NCBI GenBank assembly: GCA_902772745.1
Contig: CACYBV010000141.1
Coordinates: 1-10,323, forward strand
DNA: 10,323 nucleotides
Direction of reading: 5' to 3'
Source: an uncultured Eubacteriales bacterium
GTDB taxonomy: Bacteria > Bacillota > Clostridia > Lachnospirales > Lachnospiraceae
A program made the position numbers and the translations under genes. Under the pieces are notes generated by a model. The model did not search any database and had not been told where the DNA came from. It saw nothing but the letters and a program-made list of their open reading frames with translations. Below, one piece after another: positions 1-7,731 of this stretch (position 1 is its first letter; each line of letters opens with the position of its first letter).

Positions 1-2
1 AA

Positions 3-2699
3 GGAGAGCTTAACTTTATCCTGTACGAGGATCACGCGGAACTCGACAGCTACAGCGGGAACGATGAGAACCTGGAAATTCCGGAAACTATAGAGGACCT
101 GCCGGTTACACGGATCGGAAATGAAGCTTTCGGAAAGCTTCTCAGTATTATCACGGATGATTTGGATTACGAATATGTCTATTATCCCGTGAAAACACTG
201 ACCATTCCGGACAGCGTTGAAAGAATCGGTTCTGCCGCCTTTTACGCCTGTCAGGAGCTGGAAGAAGTTCATTTACCGGAGAATCTCAGGGAGATCGGTT
301 CCCGCGCCTTTTCTTACTGTCTGTCGCTGAAAACGATTGAGCTTCCGGAAAGTGTAACGGATATCGGCGCGTATGCTTTCTCAGAGTCCGGGATCGAAAG
401 CATCGTGCTTCCGGAAGGCGTCCGGTATATCGGAAGAGGCGCTTTTGCCTGCTGTGAAAAGCTTGCGGAGATTGTCCTTCCGGGGGAAAATGAAGCCTAT
501 GCCCTGAAGGACGGAATTCTGTACAGCAGTGATTTCACACTGGCCCATTCCTGTCCCGCGGCAATGGAGGGTACGGCAGAACTTCCGCCGGAGTGTGTGA
601 AAATACTTTCTGACTGCTTTTCCATGACAAAACTTACGGAAGTGATCCTTCCGGAGGGGCTTACGGAAATCGGAAATTATGCCTTTTACAACGCGAAAAA
701 CCTCAGTGTTCCGGATTTCCCGGATTCTCTGGAGACGATCGGAAAATACGCCTTCAGTGCGGCCTGGCATTCGATCAGGATGTCGGATGCGCCGAAGGAA
801 AAGCAAATCATCAGGATCGGAAAGAACCTGCGTTATATCGGAACGGAGGCCTTCATCGGCTTTGCAAACCGTGCATTTACAGTCGATCCGGAGAATCCCT
901 GGTATTCCGACAGGGACGGAGCCCTGCTGTCAAAGGCCGGCGACTCTATTATCGAATTTGCGGCAAATCCCCTGAAAGCTTTTGTGATTCCGGAAGGGGT
1001 GAAGGACTTTGACATCCTGATCATGGAACAGATCAGTCAGCACGACTGGCTGGAAAACTCTTATCCCTGCGATGTTTATATTCCGGACAGCCTGATTCGT
1101 ATCAGCGGTATTTCAAGATATACGGATTATATGGTTTTCCACTGCACTGAAGGATCGATTGCCGACGAATACGCATCCCGGGAAGCAATTACGGTTTCTT
1201 ATGATACGGAACCGGTGATCTCGGAACAGGATGTGCCGACAGAACGGGGCATGATGCATTTCGTTCTGACAGCATCTCACGCAGCGCTGTATTCCTACGA
1301 GGGTGAAGACACAGAGATTGCGGTTCCTGAAGAAGTCGGCGGACTTCCTGTTACAGTGATCGGATCCGGGCTGTCGTCGGTTGTGGATACTGCTTCAGGG
1401 AATACGGTTCCCGCAATGATCCTGCCGGAAACAGTGGAGGTCCTTTCGGCGCACGCGTTCGAATACTTCGGGGATTTTTCCGTGAATCTTCCGGACAGCA
1501 TCCGGATCATCGGAGATATGGCGCTTTACGTCTGCAGCACGGAAATCACGGCGCTTCCGAAAAACCTGGAAGAACTCGGAACGAATGCGCTCGGTTCCGG
1601 ATGTTCCTTTGCGGACGGGTGTGTCATTCCCGCATCGATTCAGTGGATCAGTCCGGGCGCCTTTGCCGGAATTGAGGTGCCGGAGTTCATTCTGGAAAAC
1701 GAAAACGACGAGAATTACCGGATCATAGACGGAAATCTCTGCGCAAATGTCGAAGGACTTGGGACAATTCTCCTTGCGGCAAGGATGCCGGATTCGGAAG
1801 GGCATTTCAAGATCCCCGATGAAACGGCATATATCGGAAACGCTGCATTTTTAGGCCTTCCTCTGACCGAGATCACGATCCCGGGATCTGTACAGGTGAT
1901 TGCGCAGTATGCCTTTGCCGGCTGCAGCAGCCTTGAGAAAGTCATATTTGAAGACGGGCTTCAGGAAATCGGCTCCTTTTCCTTCATGTTTTCCGGAGTT
2001 CGCGAACTGTCGTTCCCAAAAAGCGTGCGGCGCATCGGCGCTCAGGCATTCCAATTCTGTGAATTTCTGGAAAGTGTTGAGACCGGAGCGGAGACAATCG
2101 ACACACTGGCGTTTGCACACTGCCCGAAGCTTCATACGCTGATCCTGCACGAAGGCGTTGCCGAAATCGGCGCCGGAGCTTTTTTGGAAACGGATGTTTC
2201 GGATATTGTGCTTCCTGAGAGCCTGTACATCCTCGGCGACCTTGCCTTTGCAAATGAGGATTACAGCATCCGGGGAGGGGAGAACACCGATATTGTAATC
2301 GGTAAAAACCTGACCGTCATCGGCCTCAATGCCTTCGGCGGACTGCCTGTGGGAAACTATAAGGTGGATCCGGAGAATCCTGTTTATGCGGATCTTTCCG
2401 GCATTCTGACGGACAAGGCGAAAAAAACGCTCATCGCATTTCCCGCGGGTCGGGAAGGAACCGCAGAAGTGCCCGATGGAATCTATGAGATCAGCAAAGG
2501 CGCATTCGTCAACAGCGAGCGGATTACAGATCTTGTAATCCCCGGAAGTGTTCTTGTGATCCGTACAGATTCCTTCAACAGTTACGCGTCCGACGATCCC
2601 GAGTCCGCACGCGAAAGGCTCGTCATTCACTGCCATGAAGGCTCCGCGGCGGAGGCGTTCTGCATCGAAAATAACTGGCCCTGCGTGATTGACGAATGA
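3..2699 (+). CDS. BspA-like leucine-rich repeat surface protein, 5'-truncated by window edge
   Basis: This frame is open from base 3 to the TGA at 2697-2699, giving 898 residues in the window. The TTG at 162 is not the true start: upstream in-frame codons encode FILYEDHAELDSYSG and then IPETIEDLPVTRIG, which is the usual opening of a BspA/LRR_5 module. The protein is almost entirely 23-24-residue LRR_5 repeats of the form IPxSVxxIGxxAFxxCxxL. Two homologous halves are visible, about 12-1205 and about 1257-2696. Each opens with F(I/V)L...LPVT(R/V)IG, contains a VDPENPxY insert, and closes with a HC(T/H)EGS(I/A)A segment. Proteins of this family are typically secreted or surface-exposed binding proteins or adhesins; the ligand cannot be told from sequence. 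The signal peptide would be off the left edge. No LPXTG motif or membrane anchor is seen at the C-terminus, which ends CVIDE. The family call is firm; the function is only general. Confidence 0.9.
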   Translation, partial: GELNFILYEDHAELDSYSGNDENLEIPETIEDLPVTRIGNEAFGKLLSIITDDLDYEYVYYPVKTLTIPDSVERIGSAAFYACQELEEVHLPENLREIGSRAFSYCLSLKTIELPESVTDIGAYAFSESGIESIVLPEGVRYIGRGAFACCEKLAEIVLPGENEAYALKDGILYSSDFTLAHSCPAAMEGTAELPPECVKILSDCFSMTKLTEVILPEGLTEIGNYAFYNAKNLSVPDFPDSLETIGKYAFSAAWHSIRMSDAPKEKQIIRIGKNLRYIGTEAFIGFANRAFTVDPENPWYSDRDGALLSKAGDSIIEFAANPLKAFVIPEGVKDFDILIMEQISQHDWLENSYPCDVYIPDSLIRISGISRYTDYMVFHCTEGSIADEYASREAITVSYDTEPVISEQDVPTERGMMHFVLTASHAALYSYEGEDTEIAVPEEVGGLPVTVIGSGLSSVVDTASGNTVPAMILPETVEVLSAHAFEYFGDFSVNLPDSIRIIGDMALYVCSTEITALPKNLEELGTNALGSGCSFADGCVIPASIQWISPGAFAGIEVPEFILENENDENYRIIDGNLCANVEGLGTILLAARMPDSEGHFKIPDETAYIGNAAFLGLPLTEITIPGSVQVIAQYAFAGCSSLEKVIFEDGLQEIGSFSFMFSGVRELSFPKSVRRIGAQAFQFCEFLESVETGAETIDTLAFAHCPKLHTLILHEGVAEIGAGAFLETDVSDIVLPESLYILGDLAFANEDYSIRGGENTDIVIGKNLTVIGLNAFGGLPVGNYKVDPENPVYADLSGILTDKAKKTLIAFPAGREGTAEVPDGIYEISKGAFVNSERITDLVIPGSVLVIRTDSFNSYASDDPESARERLVIHCHEGSAAEAFCIENNWPCVIDE

Positions 2700-2717
2700 G
2701 GGAATAAATGCTATGAT
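2689..2717 (+). promoter_or_regulatory. Sigma-A type promoter for the lipoprotein gene
   Basis: A -35 box TTGACG (2689-2694) and a -10 box TATGAT (2712-2717) are separated by exactly 17 bp. A TG at 2709-2710 gives an extended -10. The -35 lies in the last codons of the LRR gene and the pair spans its stop codon. Transcription would start near 2724, leaving an untranslated leader of about 78 nt before the TTG at 2802. This is a sequence match only. Confidence 0.7.
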
Positions 2718-2722
2718 AAAAA

Positions 2723-2742
2723 CGGGCTTTTGTTGCAGCCCG
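2723..2742 (+). promoter_or_regulatory. Hairpin at the predicted 5' end of the lipoprotein mRNA
   Basis: CGGGCT (2723-2728) pairs with AGCCCG (2737-2742) around an 8-nt loop. It coincides with the predicted transcription start near 2724, so it would sit at the very 5' end of the mRNA, a position where stems are known to slow decay. No T-run follows, so it is a poor intrinsic terminator for the upstream LRR gene. Its role is inferred. Confidence 0.4.
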
Positions 2743-2757
2743 GATAGGAGAATGTTT

Positions 2758-2776
2758 AAAAACCGACAGGTTTTTT
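2758..2776 (+). terminator. Weak A/T-rich hairpin with T-run, possible terminator or attenuator
   Basis: AAAAACC (2758-2764) pairs with GGTTTTT (2769-2775) around a GACA loop, followed by one more T. Five of the seven pairs are A-T, so the stem is weak, but the A-tract/T-tract layout resembles a bidirectional intrinsic terminator. It lies downstream of the predicted promoter, so it could end read-through from the LRR gene or dampen the lipoprotein transcript. Uncertain. Confidence 0.3.
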
Positions 2777-2785
2777 ATCTGTTTG

Positions 2786-2792
2786 AAAGGAG
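2786..2792 (+). promoter_or_regulatory. Ribosome binding site deciding the TTG start
   Basis: AAAGGAG lies 9 nt before TTG at 2802. The nearby ATG at 2795 is too close to this site and is in another frame. The TTG gives a protein opening with a complete lipoprotein signal peptide, so TTG is preferred. Confidence 0.75.
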
Positions 2793-2801
2793 AAATGAGA
2801 C

Positions 2802-4826
2802 TTGAAAGCAAGACGTTTTATCTCAATTCCCGCACTGATTCTGGCACTGGTGCTTGCACTGTCTTCGTGCAGCAAAAATCCTGCGGAAACAACGACGCCG
2901 GCCGCCCCGGAAACGACGGAATCCGTACAGGAAACCGGAAAGGAAACCGTAACGGAAGCCCCGACCGAAAAAGCATCGGAAACCGAAAAACCGACAGAAA
3001 CGGAGGCTCCGGCCGAAGAACCGACGGAAACAGAGGCCCCGGCCGGCACGGAGGAAGTTCCGCCGGATGAGGCCACAGTCAGCGACAATCTGAACGCTGT
3101 CTTCCAGGATTTTGCACAGGGTAATTTCGAAGGAACAACGGTGGACGCCGTTGATTTTGTCCGCACGGGACTCCTTCCGGGGGTTGAAATCGTGAACCCG
3201 GAAATCGTCGGGGAGGAAAAAATCGCCGAGATGGACCGTGCGATGCGCGCCTATCAGAAAGGCGTGGATGATCTGGTGATCCAGAACGCGCCCGGCTTCT
3301 ATTTCTATGATCATTTCAATAAGGACCAGCGGGACATTTATGACGCGATCCTGCTGCTTTCGGAAGATCCGACTTCGAAGGACAATATCGTCACCCTGAA
3401 AGTCGACCGTGACGTGACTTCCGCCGAGTTCGGTGCAGACTTCGTTACGGTGTGGCTCGCGTTCGGCTATGACCATCCGGAACGCTGGTGGATGAACTAC
3501 TGGAACGGCTCGGTGAGATGGGACGCCTACTACGGCGAAACCAACGATACGCTGTATTTTATGTTCTCGGAGCCCTATGAAACCTATGAAGAAGACTGCA
3601 TTGCCTTCAACGAAGCGGCCTGGGAGATCATCGACAGCATCGATCCGACGCTTCCGGATGCGGAAATCCTGAGAATTGTCCATGATGAAATCATCAACAT
3701 GGCGGTTTACGACTATGACATCCTCGAGAAGCAGGGAGCGGATCTCGGGCATACCGCGTTCGGCTGCTTCGTTCACAATACGGCAGGCACGCCGCATTAC
3801 TGCGTCTGCGACGGCTATTCGCAGGCTTATCAGTATATCCTGCAGCAGCTTGGCTTCTACGGCACAATTGTAACCGGCAACGCCGGCGATGCGGGAGCGG
3901 ACGGCGGCATGGGCGGCCATGCCTGGTCGATCGTTCAGGCGGACGGCATCTGGTACGAAATCGATACGACCTGGGATGATTATACCGAGCTGATGGATCA
4001 GGTGGAAGAGGCTTTGCCGAAAGACAGCCTTGATTACCAGGTTTACAGCGAGCTGTGCAGCGATGAGGAATATATGGACACCCTCCAGCACCGCATGTTC
4101 ATGATCACAACAGATGAAATCTCCGACTGGGTTCCGGGAGAAGAATATACGTATTATACCAAAGACGGCATGTACCGTCTCACGCCCGTCGGCGCGTCCC
4201 AGCGTGTCCGCTACTGTGACGATCCTTCGATGGCTGGATCCGTTCAGGCCTACATGACCTCGCTTCTCCCGGTCGCGGACGGAGAGGAGCATGACGACGC
4301 ATTCTTCCGCGATACAGGGGGGATCGACGAAACCGAGACGGAGACGGAAACCGAGACGGAGACGGAAACCGAGACAGAGACAGAACCTGAAACCGAAACG
4401 GAACCAGAGACTGAAACTGAGACGGAGACTGAGACCGAAACGGAGACTGAGACCGAAACGGAGACTGAAACCGAAAGCGAGACGGAGAAGGCAACCGAAA
4501 AAGAAACCGAACCTGCGAAGGAAGACTACTCTGAAATCGTCGGTATGTATTATGTCTCCTCCTTCGCCGGTTTTGACCAGAAGCAGCTCGAAAAATACTA
4601 TGGCAAAGAGTACTATAAGGGCCTGTCGATGTTCGAACTCAAGAAGAACGGCACCGGTTCCATCTACGAACTCAGCAATACGACAAGATTCCGTTACACC
4701 TTTGACGGAGAAATCCTGACGATGAAAGGCACGAGCGGAGGAAGGCTTGAGCTGGCCTATGACGACGGCTGCTTCATCCTGACGGACTTCTACGGCAACG
4801 AATTTGTTTTCTCGCGGCTTGAGTAA
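2802..4826 (+). CDS. Lipoprotein with transglutaminase-like domain and Glu-Thr repeat linker
   Basis: The 674-residue protein starts at TTG. Residues 1-23 form a lipoprotein signal peptide: KARR, a hydrophobic stretch, and lipobox LSSC with Cys23 as the lipidation site, so it should be anchored outside the membrane. Residues about 24-88 are a Thr/Glu/Pro/Ala-rich spacer. A mixed alpha/beta region follows, then a transglutaminase-like core with the expected triad: Cys336 in CDGYSQAY, His373 in GGHAW, Asp388 in YEIDTTWDD. The core resembles bacterial extracellular transglutaminase-like, often protease-like, domains; substrate and reaction are not known. Residues 510-574 are a Glu-Thr repeat linker. 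Residues about 575-674 form a small beta-rich, lipocalin-like domain (IVGMYYVSS, then ELKKNGTGSIYEL). The gene has its own promoter at 2689-2717 and ends before a hairpin at 4891-4922. It may work at the surface alongside the preceding LRR protein, but that is adjacency only. Confidence 0.85.
   Translation: MKARRFISIPALILALVLALSSCSKNPAETTTPAAPETTESVQETGKETVTEAPTEKASETEKPTETEAPAEEPTETEAPAGTEEVPPDEATVSDNLNAVFQDFAQGNFEGTTVDAVDFVRTGLLPGVEIVNPEIVGEEKIAEMDRAMRAYQKGVDDLVIQNAPGFYFYDHFNKDQRDIYDAILLLSEDPTSKDNIVTLKVDRDVTSAEFGADFVTVWLAFGYDHPERWWMNYWNGSVRWDAYYGETNDTLYFMFSEPYETYEEDCIAFNEAAWEIIDSIDPTLPDAEILRIVHDEIINMAVYDYDILEKQGADLGHTAFGCFVHNTAGTPHYCVCDGYSQAYQYILQQLGFYGTIVTGNAGDAGADGGMGGHAWSIVQADGIWYEIDTTWDDYTELMDQVEEALPKDSLDYQVYSELCSDEEYMDTLQHRMFMITTDEISDWVPGEEYTYYTKDGMYRLTPVGASQRVRYCDDPSMAGSVQAYMTSLLPVADGEEHDDAFFRDTGGIDETETETETETETETETETEPETETEPETETETETETETETETETETETESETEKATEKETEPAKEDYSEIVGMYYVSSFAGFDQKQLEKYYGKEYYKGLSMFELKKNGTGSIYELSNTTRFRYTFDGEILTMKGTSGGRLELAYDDGCFILTDFYGNEFVFSRLE
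4329..4523 (+). repeat. Degenerate tandem repeat encoding a poly(Glu-Thr) linker
   Basis: The segment encodes residues 510-574 of the lipoprotein, nearly all alternating Glu and Thr with a few Pro, Ser and Lys. At DNA level there are 18-bp units: GAAACCGAGACGGAGACG at 4329-4346 and identically at 4347-4364, with a variant at 4365-4382. A second unit, GAGACCGAAACGGAGACT, is at 4431-4448 and identically at 4449-4466. Units are multiples of three, so slippage would change linker length without breaking the frame. Confidence 0.9.
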
Positions 4827-4890
4827 TAATTCGTGAAGGACCGAAGCTGGCAGCGGAAGATCGCCGCTTCAAAAACAGAGAACACATGAA

Positions 4891-4922
4891 AAGGAGCCCG
4901 ACCGAAAAGCGCCGGGCTCCTT
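4891..4922 (+). terminator. Hairpin terminator after the lipoprotein gene
   Basis: AAGGAGCCCG (4891-4900) and CGGGCTCCTT (4913-4922) form a perfect 10-bp inverted repeat with a 12-nt loop. The stem is GC-rich in the middle. On the + strand only TT follows before AGGC, so the T-tract is short; on the - strand the stem is followed by TTTT. It lies 65 nt after the lipoprotein stop and 25 nt before the dgt start. It probably terminates the surface-gene transcript, perhaps incompletely. Confidence 0.6.
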
Positions 4923-4947
4923 AGGCAAAAGGAAGAGGCAGGGAAAA

Positions 4948-5964
4948 GTGAGCATACGAGAACTGATGGAAGAGCGGGAATACGAAATCCTGTGTCCCTT
5001 CGCGGCGAAAAGCCGCGAATCACTCGGCCGGCTTCGGCCCGAAGAACCCTGCGATATCCGGACCTGCTACCAGCGGGACCGGGACAGGATCCTGCACAGC
5101 AAATCCTTCCGCCGGCTCAAAAACAAAACGCAGGTTTTCCTGGAACCGGAAGGCGACCATTACCGGACAAGGCTTACGCACACACTTGAAGTTTCGCAGA
5201 TTGCAAGGACGATTTCAAAAGCGCTCTGCTTGAACGAAGACCTGACTGAAGCCATTGCCTTAGGGCATGATCTCGGGCACACACCGTATGGGCATTCGGG
5301 CGAGGCGGCGCTCGATGAACTTCTCAGGGAGGCGGGAATCGGGAGATTCCGCCATAATGAGCAGAGCGTCCGGATTGTCGAACTTCTGGAGAAGGACGGC
5401 CGGGGCCTGAACCTGTGCCGCGAAACCGTTGACGGCATCAAAAATCACGGAACCGCGAATATGCCGTCGACGCTTGAAGGCAGGGTGGTAAGGCTTTCGG
5501 ATAAGATTGCCTATATCAATCACGACATTGACGACGCAATACGCGCGGGAGTACTGACGGAGGAAGACCTTCCGAGGGAGTACACGGATATTCTCGGGCA
5601 TTCGGTGAAAAGCCGGCTGAACCGGCTGATTCATGATATTATTACTGAAAGCAGCGGGAAAGAAGAAATCCTGCAGTCCCGGGAAGTCGGGGAAGCGATG
5701 TTCGGGCTTCGCACTTTCATGCATCAGGCGGTTTACCGGAGTGAACGCGTAAAAGCGGAAGAAAAGAAGGCACAGCGGATGCTGAAAGCGCTTTTCTACT
5801 ACTACGGAGAGCATATGGAGCGGATTCCGGATTCTTATGCACGCCTCACGGAAAAAGGCGAGCGGAAGGAAATCGTCATCTGCGACTATATTTCAGGCAT
5901 GACGGACCAGTTTGCGGTCCGTGAATACCAGGAACTCTTCATCCCGAAGGGCTGGACGGAATAA
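4948..5964 (+). CDS. dgt: Deoxyguanosinetriphosphate triphosphohydrolase-like protein (HD domain)
   Basis: The 338-residue protein belongs to the dGTPase-like HD hydrolases, which cleave dNTPs to the deoxynucleoside and triphosphate and so tune dNTP pools in the cytoplasm. The N-terminus shows the family block CDIRTCYQRDRDRI and HSKSFRRLKNKTQVF. The HD metal site is readable as His78 (in RLTHTLEV), His107-Asp108 (in LGHDLGHTPYGH) and Asp185 (in LSDKIAYINHDIDD). Length fits the short type without a long C-terminal extension. GTG at 4948 is chosen over ATG at 4966 because the residues between them (SIREL) match the usual N-terminus; an imperfect purine-rich site at 4929-4938 precedes it. dnaG follows after 30 nt, suggesting one operon linking nucleotide supply and replication. 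The exact dNTP preference cannot be read from sequence. Confidence 0.9.
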   Translation: MSIRELMEEREYEILCPFAAKSRESLGRLRPEEPCDIRTCYQRDRDRILHSKSFRRLKNKTQVFLEPEGDHYRTRLTHTLEVSQIARTISKALCLNEDLTEAIALGHDLGHTPYGHSGEAALDELLREAGIGRFRHNEQSVRIVELLEKDGRGLNLCRETVDGIKNHGTANMPSTLEGRVVRLSDKIAYINHDIDDAIRAGVLTEEDLPREYTDILGHSVKSRLNRLIHDIITESSGKEEILQSREVGEAMFGLRTFMHQAVYRSERVKAEEKKAQRMLKALFYYYGEHMERIPDSYARLTEKGERKEIVICDYISGMTDQFAVREYQELFIPKGWTE

Positions 5965-5976
5965 GGTTTTTCCCGT

Positions 5977-5984
5977 AAAAGGAG
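5977..5984 (+). promoter_or_regulatory. Ribosome binding site of dnaG
   Basis: AAAAGGAG sits 10 nt before ATG 5995, inside the 30-nt dgt-dnaG gap. The gap has no hairpin with a T-run, which supports cotranscription. Confidence 0.6.
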
Positions 5985-5994
5985 TTTTCCCAGA

Positions 5995-7731
5995 ATGTTT
6001 TATTCGGATGAACTGATTGAAGAAGTGCGGACAAGGAATCCGATCGTGGATGTGATCGGGTCTTACGTGCATCTGCAGAAGAAGGGCGCAAACTATTTCG
6101 GCCTGTGTCCCTTCCACAATGAGAAGTCGCCTTCTTTCTCCGTCTCGCCTGCGCGGGGGATGTATCACTGCTTCGGCTGCGGCGTCGGGGGAAATGTGAT
6201 CACCTTTGTGATGGAATACGAGAACTATTCCTTCCAGGAGGCGATGAAAATGCTTGCGGACCGGGCGGGGATCACGCTTCCGGAGCAGGAATATACGGCA
6301 GAAATGCGCCGGGACCGGGATACGCGTTCGCAGCTTCTCGCGGTGCATAAGGAAGCTGCGACTTTCTACTTCCGGATGCTCCGCACGGAACAGGGAAAGC
6401 CCGGGCTTACGTATCTGCGCCGGCGCGGAGTCAGCGATGAGATGATCCGCGCCTTCGGACTCGGCTATGCGGGAACGCATCCCTCGGCATTATACCGGTA
6501 TCTTAAGGAGCAGGGTTTTCCCGACCAGCAGCTTCGGGACAGCGGGCTTTTCCGCTTCAGCGAGAAAGGCGTCACGGACCGTTTCTGGAACCGCGTGATG
6601 TTTCCGATCATGGATGCAAACAGCCGCGTAATCGCTTTCGGCGGGCGCGTGATGGGCGACGGAGAGCCGAAATACCTGAACTCCCCGGAAACGAAGATTT
6701 TCGATAAGAGCCGCAACCTCTACGGTCTGAATATCGCCAGGAAATCGCGGAAGGGATTCTTCCTGATCTGTGAAGGCTATATGGACGTGATCGCGATGCA
6801 TCAGGCCGGTTTCAAAAATGCGGTTGCCTCTCTCGGAACGGCTTTCACGGTGCAGCACGGGATGATTATGAAGCGCTATACCGACGAGGTGATCCTGTGC
6901 TATGACAACGACGGGGCCGGGAGGAAGGCTGCGCTCCGGGCGATCCCGATCCTCAGGGAAGCGGGGCTCCGTGTAAAAGTGCTGACGATGGAACCCTGGA
7001 AGGATCCGGATGAATTCATCAAAAACCTCGGCGCGGAAGAGTTTCAGCGGAGAATCGACCAGGCGAAGAACTCCTTCCTTTTTGAAATCTCCGTGCTGCG
7101 GCAGGATTATGATTTCAACGACCCGGAGGACAAGAGCCGCTTTTTCAATTCCGCGGCGGAAAGGCTTGCGGAATTCACCGACGAAATCGAGCGGAATTCT
7201 TATACGGAAGCGATCGCGGTGACTTACGGCATCGATTACCAGGTGCTTCGGGGAAAGGTGAACCTGCTCGGAAACAGCAGGACTTCGATGCCTTCCCGGG
7301 AGACGCCGGGCGATCCTAAGCGCGCAAGCGGGAGACGGGAACGGGATTCCGGAAGCCGGGCTGCGGAGAAACTGGTTCTTACGGTGCTTTCCGAACGTCC
7401 GGAATTTGCACAGGGTCTTGAGATCTCTCCGGAGGATTTTTCAGATCCCCTGATGAAGGACCTCTCAGAGATCCTGCTTCGGGAAAACCGCAGCGGGACT
7501 GTGAATCCGGGGGCAATCCTGAACCGCTATATTGACAGCGAGAACTATTCTGAAGTCGCTGCGCTGATGTCCTCGGGCTTATCGGATTCCCTTTCGGAAC
7601 AGGAACTTTCGCAGGCGTTTTCCGAGGCGGTGAAAAGGATCCGCAGGGAAAGCGTCGACCGGAGGATCGCGGCTGCGGCAAGCCCGCAGGAACTGATGGA
7701 ATTACTGAAGGAGAAACAGAAGCTTTCATGA
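5995..7731 (+). CDS. dnaG: DNA primase DnaG
   Basis: This 578-residue primase makes the RNA primers for lagging-strand and origin DNA synthesis in complex with the replicative helicase. Domains in order: a CHC2 zinc-binding domain with ligands Cys38, His41, Cys59 and Cys62 (CPFH, CFGC); a catalytic core with the basic-groove region around EPKYLNSPETKIFDKS; and the Toprim fold with Glu260 in EGYMDVI and Asp304/Asp306 in YDNDGAG. A linker rich in Arg, Ser and Gly comes next, then a C-terminal helical domain from about residue 455 of the kind that contacts DnaB/DnaC-type helicase. All parts are present and the length is usual for a Clostridia primase. The TGA at 7729-7731 overlaps the next start as ATGA, so the next gene is probably translationally coupled. 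In many Firmicutes sigA follows dnaG directly; here it does not. Confidence 0.97.
   Translation: MFYSDELIEEVRTRNPIVDVIGSYVHLQKKGANYFGLCPFHNEKSPSFSVSPARGMYHCFGCGVGGNVITFVMEYENYSFQEAMKMLADRAGITLPEQEYTAEMRRDRDTRSQLLAVHKEAATFYFRMLRTEQGKPGLTYLRRRGVSDEMIRAFGLGYAGTHPSALYRYLKEQGFPDQQLRDSGLFRFSEKGVTDRFWNRVMFPIMDANSRVIAFGGRVMGDGEPKYLNSPETKIFDKSRNLYGLNIARKSRKGFFLICEGYMDVIAMHQAGFKNAVASLGTAFTVQHGMIMKRYTDEVILCYDNDGAGRKAALRAIPILREAGLRVKVLTMEPWKDPDEFIKNLGAEEFQRRIDQAKNSFLFEISVLRQDYDFNDPEDKSRFFNSAAERLAEFTDEIERNSYTEAIAVTYGIDYQVLRGKVNLLGNSRTSMPSRETPGDPKRASGRRERDSGSRAAEKLVLTVLSERPEFAQGLEISPEDFSDPLMKDLSEILLRENRSGTVNPGAILNRYIDSENYSEVAALMSSGLSDSLSEQELSQAFSEAVKRIRRESVDRRIAAAASPQELMELLKEKQKLS

Noticed and set aside
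1851..2636. Long minus-strand open frame opposite the LRR gene
   Set aside because: It is a by-product of the repetitive, GC-skewed coding sequence; the + strand LRR pattern is continuous here.
2823..4292. A 489-codon open frame on the minus strand opposite the lipoprotein gene
   Set aside because: Its composition (many Arg, His, Phe and Val) is that expected of antisense translation, it shows no recognisable domain, and the + strand gene has firm domain evidence over the same bases.
4329..4523. Tandem repeats considered as a CRISPR array or iteron origin
   Set aside because: There are no unique spacers; the repeats are in frame and encode alternating Glu-Thr inside a continuous gene.
4804..4830. 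TTGTTT and AATAAT as a promoter for dgt at the end of the lipoprotein gene
   Set aside because: The spacing is only about 15 bp, the boxes match weakly, and the strong hairpin lies downstream of it.
4886..4924. Twelve-codon open frame (MKRSPTEKRRAP) lying over the terminator hairpin, a possible leader peptide for dgt
   Set aside because: No ribosome binding site precedes the ATG, there is no run of regulatory codons, and such a short frame is easily chance.
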